Assembly: GCA_938003575.1 (NCBI GenBank)
Contig: CALKYG010000229.1
Span: 1 to 7,414 of the forward strand
Source: an uncultured Alphaproteobacteria bacterium
Lineage (GTDB): Bacteria; Pseudomonadota; Alphaproteobacteria; Caulobacterales; Parvularculaceae
Length of the DNA: 7,414 nucleotides
Reading direction: 5' to 3'
Below are positions 5,355-7,414 of the stretch, one piece after another; the first letter of the stretch is position 1, and every line of letters starts with the position of its first letter. The notes under the pieces were generated by a model. The model was not told the DNA's origin. It saw nothing but the letters and a program-made list of their open reading frames with translations, and made no database searches. The translations under genes were made by a program, and so were the position numbers.

Positions 5355-7400
5355 TTATTTCGGCATGCCGGACAGGCCCGCCGCCTCCCGAAGCTTGTTC
5401 CCATCCATCAGCATGCCGCCCTGCATGACTGTCACGACGCGGCGCAGCGCGCCGATCGAGTCTTCAACATCGCCGTCGACGAGGACCAGATCGGCCGCCA
5501 TTCCCGGCGCGATCGACCCGACCTTGTCGTCAACGCCGAGCGCCCGCGCCGCGCCCGACGTCGCCGTGTCAAGCGCCTCGCCGTTCGTCATGCCGGCGCG
5601 CACGTAAAGCTCCATCTCGCGGATGAGATCCATCGGATAACCGTCGGTGCCGGCGACGATCGGCACGCCCTTTTCATGCATGATGCGCACCGTCTCAACG
5701 AGCTTTTCGAAACTTGCGCGCATGTCCGCCCGGGTCGCGTCATAGCCCTCGGGCGCGACGAGGCCGCCCGACTTGAACTGACGCTCGACCTGCGGCGGCG
5801 CGACGCCGATATAGGGCGAGGCGCCCGGCGGAACGTCGCCCGCATCCGGAACAAAACTCAATTCATAGACGGTCAGGGTCGGATCGATGACGACCTTTTC
5901 GCGCGCCAGCGTCTCGATGAAACTCGCCATCGGCTCTTCCGCCAGATCGACATGCTGCGCATGCTTTCCGGGGCCGAAGAAGCGATTGAGGCCGTTCGAC
6001 GTCTGGATGATGTCGTCCGGCATCGCGTCCATGATGACGAAATTGATGTGGTTGATGCCGTCATATCCCGCGGCGACGGCTTCCGACGGACGCATGCCGG
6101 CGGGGATGTGTCCCTGAACGCTCATGCCGAGGCGATGCGCTTCGTCGGCCAGCGGCTTCACCCATTCCGGATTGATCGTGCCGTACAGCTTGACGCCGAG
6201 GAAGCCTTCCTCCTTGCCGATCGCCAGCTCGGCCTTTCCTTCCTCGACGGAATGGATGCGCACGAATCCCTGCGCCGACAGGGGTCCGTCGCCGTCCATG
6301 CCGAGAATGGGATAAGTGTTCGGCCCGAGCAGCTCGCCGTCCCTGATGCGCTTGATCCGCTTCAGCAGCGTCGCCTTCTCATTGCCGATGTCGCGCACGG
6401 AGGTGACGCCGCTTGCAAGCGCGAGAACGCCCGCGCCGTCGCCGCCCGTATGATAATGCATGTCCCACAGCCCGGGGACGAGCGTCTTGCCCTTGCCGTC
6501 GATGACGCGCGCATCCTTCGACTTCGCTTTTTTCCCGACAGCCGCGATGACGCCGCCTTCGACCAGCACCGATTGCTTCGCCTTGAATCCCTTCGAGGCG
6601 GCGTCATAGATTTTCACGTTCCTGAAGAGCACGGGCGCGCCCGGATCCTCGACGATCGAGGCGCGCAGGGCCGGCGCCCGCGCCGCGAGCGCCGCCGTTT
6701 CCGCATCAATCAATTGCTGGCGGACGCCTTCCCAGCCTTTCGGCAGCCAGGAAAGCCAGCCGACCGTCGCGAAGAACCCGCCGTTTTCATCGACCCACAC
6801 GGTCAGCGGCTCAAACGAGACGCCGTCGATTGTGAGCGCTCTCAAATTCTTTTTCTTTCCGCCGGCCTCGACCGTCCGGGTCGTCAGCTCACTGACCTTC
6901 ACCGCGCCGCCCGGCAGGGCGTCAAGTTTTCCGTCGGCGTCCTTGAGAAGCGCCGCGGCCAGCGCCGCCGACGCATCGGCGGGGCCTCCGAACGGAATGT
7001 AAATCAGGTTGTCGCGCCACGGCGCCTCGCCTTTGTCCGCAGGCGATTCCCATTTTGCAACGCCGTCCTGAACCGCAAAGGTCTCGCCCGCATCGCCCGA
7101 CGGCGTCACGCCGCGAATGACGATCGATGTCGGAACGCCCGCGTCATTCGCCGTCGTCGCGAGATCGACGTCATACGTCAGACCGCGCAGCACGATTTTC
7201 ATCCGCGCATGACGAACGCCGTCCGTGTCCGTCCACACCTGTTCTTCGCCGTGCTTGCCGCCGGCCGATACGATCTCCCAGCTTGCAGCGCCCTTCGGCG
7301 GCGCGCTCATCGCGCCGTCATGCGCGGCCGCCGCCGCGATGAGGGACGCGCCTGAAAGCAGCGCCGCGCATAAGGCAATTCTTGTTGACTGAGTGACCAT
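5355..7400 (-). CDS. Exported metal-dependent amidohydrolase with N-terminal extension domain
   Basis: This 681-residue protein starts with a signal peptide (hydrophobic stretch about 8-26, AAAAA-HDG cleavage region), so it is exported. Residues about 30-250 form an extra domain I do not recognise, ending in GGFFATVGWLSWLPKGWEG (207-225). The amidohydrolase composite domain begins near 256 with PVLFRNVKIYDAAS. The metal site is complete for a binuclear subtype with a carboxylated lysine: H315 and H317 in DMHYHTG, K404 in GVKLYG, H431 in QGHIPAG, H451 in GINHINF, and D586 in AGTDGYP. The closing strand is SIAPGMAADLVLVDGD (629-644). These motifs are closest to the prolidase/imidazolonepropionase-like group; the actual substrate, perhaps dipeptides, N-acylated amino acids or cyclic amides, cannot be fixed. 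The ATG at 7400 has GGAG (7408-7405) 4 bases upstream. The gene is first in a likely operon with the M28 peptidase; its promoter would lie outside the window. Confidence 0.93.
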   Translation of the reverse strand: MVTQSTRIALCAALLSGASLIAAAAAHDGAMSAPPKGAASWEIVSAGGKHGEEQVWTDTDGVRHARMKIVLRGLTYDVDLATTANDAGVPTSIVIRGVTPSGDAGETFAVQDGVAKWESPADKGEAPWRDNLIYIPFGGPADASAALAAALLKDADGKLDALPGGAVKVSELTTRTVEAGGKKKNLRALTIDGVSFEPLTVWVDENGGFFATVGWLSWLPKGWEGVRQQLIDAETAALAARAPALRASIVEDPGAPVLFRNVKIYDAASKGFKAKQSVLVEGGVIAAVGKKAKSKDARVIDGKGKTLVPGLWDMHYHTGGDGAGVLALASGVTSVRDIGNEKATLLKRIKRIRDGELLGPNTYPILGMDGDGPLSAQGFVRIHSVEEGKAELAIGKEEGFLGVKLYGTINPEWVKPLADEAHRLGMSVQGHIPAGMRPSEAVAAGYDGINHINFVIMDAMPDDIIQTSNGLNRFFGPGKHAQHVDLAEEPMASFIETLAREKVVIDPTLTVYELSFVPDAGDVPPGASPYIGVAPPQVERQFKSGGLVAPEGYDATRADMRASFEKLVETVRIMHEKGVPIVAGTDGYPMDLIREMELYVRAGMTNGEALDTATSGAARALGVDDKVGSIAPGMAADLVLVDGDVEDSIGALRRVVTVMQGGMLMDGNKLREAAGLSGMPK

Positions 7401-7414
7401 GACTCTCCCGATCG

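Noticed and set aside
5331..7355. Plus-strand open frame of 674 codons antiparallel to the amidohydrolase gene
   Set aside because: It mirrors the amidohydrolase almost end to end and its translation is dominated by R, A, H and D with no recognisable domain. Long antisense frames are expected opposite GC-rich genes with strong third-position bias.

Overview
The window looks like a GC-rich alphaproteobacterial chromosome. Hand counts give roughly two thirds G+C in the amidohydrolase gene but only about 47% in the first 180 bases. The clearest lineage hint is the succinyl-CoA synthetase beta subunit, whose N-terminus ([20 protein letters not shown]) is typical of Alphaproteobacteria; genus cannot be told. 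All six genes lie on the minus strand, so transcription runs from high to low coordinates. I see no tRNA, rRNA, CRISPR array, insertion sequence or phage gene.

In order of transcription, the right half (7400 to 2665) is a tight three-gene group. It holds an exported metal-dependent amidohydrolase with a large extra N-terminal domain, a membrane-anchored M28 zinc peptidase with the architecture of eukaryotic ERMP1/Fxna (catalytic domain, then about eight membrane helices, then a soluble tail), and a small glyoxalase/VOC-fold protein that lacks the usual metal-binding histidines. The first two are separated by 23 bases and both should act outside the cytoplasm. They could form a small peptide-degradation unit, but that is inferred from neighbourhood only. 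After a 111-base gap with a 14-base GC palindrome and a tandem GATCAG repeat comes an OmpW-family outer-membrane barrel gene.

A 197-base gap follows. It contains two perfect inverted repeats that abut exactly, plus a weak candidate promoter for sucC. Next come sucC (TCA cycle) and, 10 bases after its stop, the start of a cysteine-rich gene that runs off the left edge. This last gene starts with TTG and is open at the window edge, so a simple ATG-to-stop search misses it. It is AT-richer than its neighbours and carries CTCGWC, CPVCG and WPKHPC motifs suggesting a zinc-binding protein. It occupies the place where sucD would normally follow sucC, and mdh is not immediately upstream either, so the usual mdh-sucC-sucD arrangement is interrupted or rearranged here.

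The most interesting items are the cysteine-rich gene wedged after sucC, the ERMP1-like peptidase paired with the two-part amidohydrolase, and the back-to-back inverted repeats between ompW and sucC with a mutually exclusive third hairpin. I found no clear evidence of a wholly new system.
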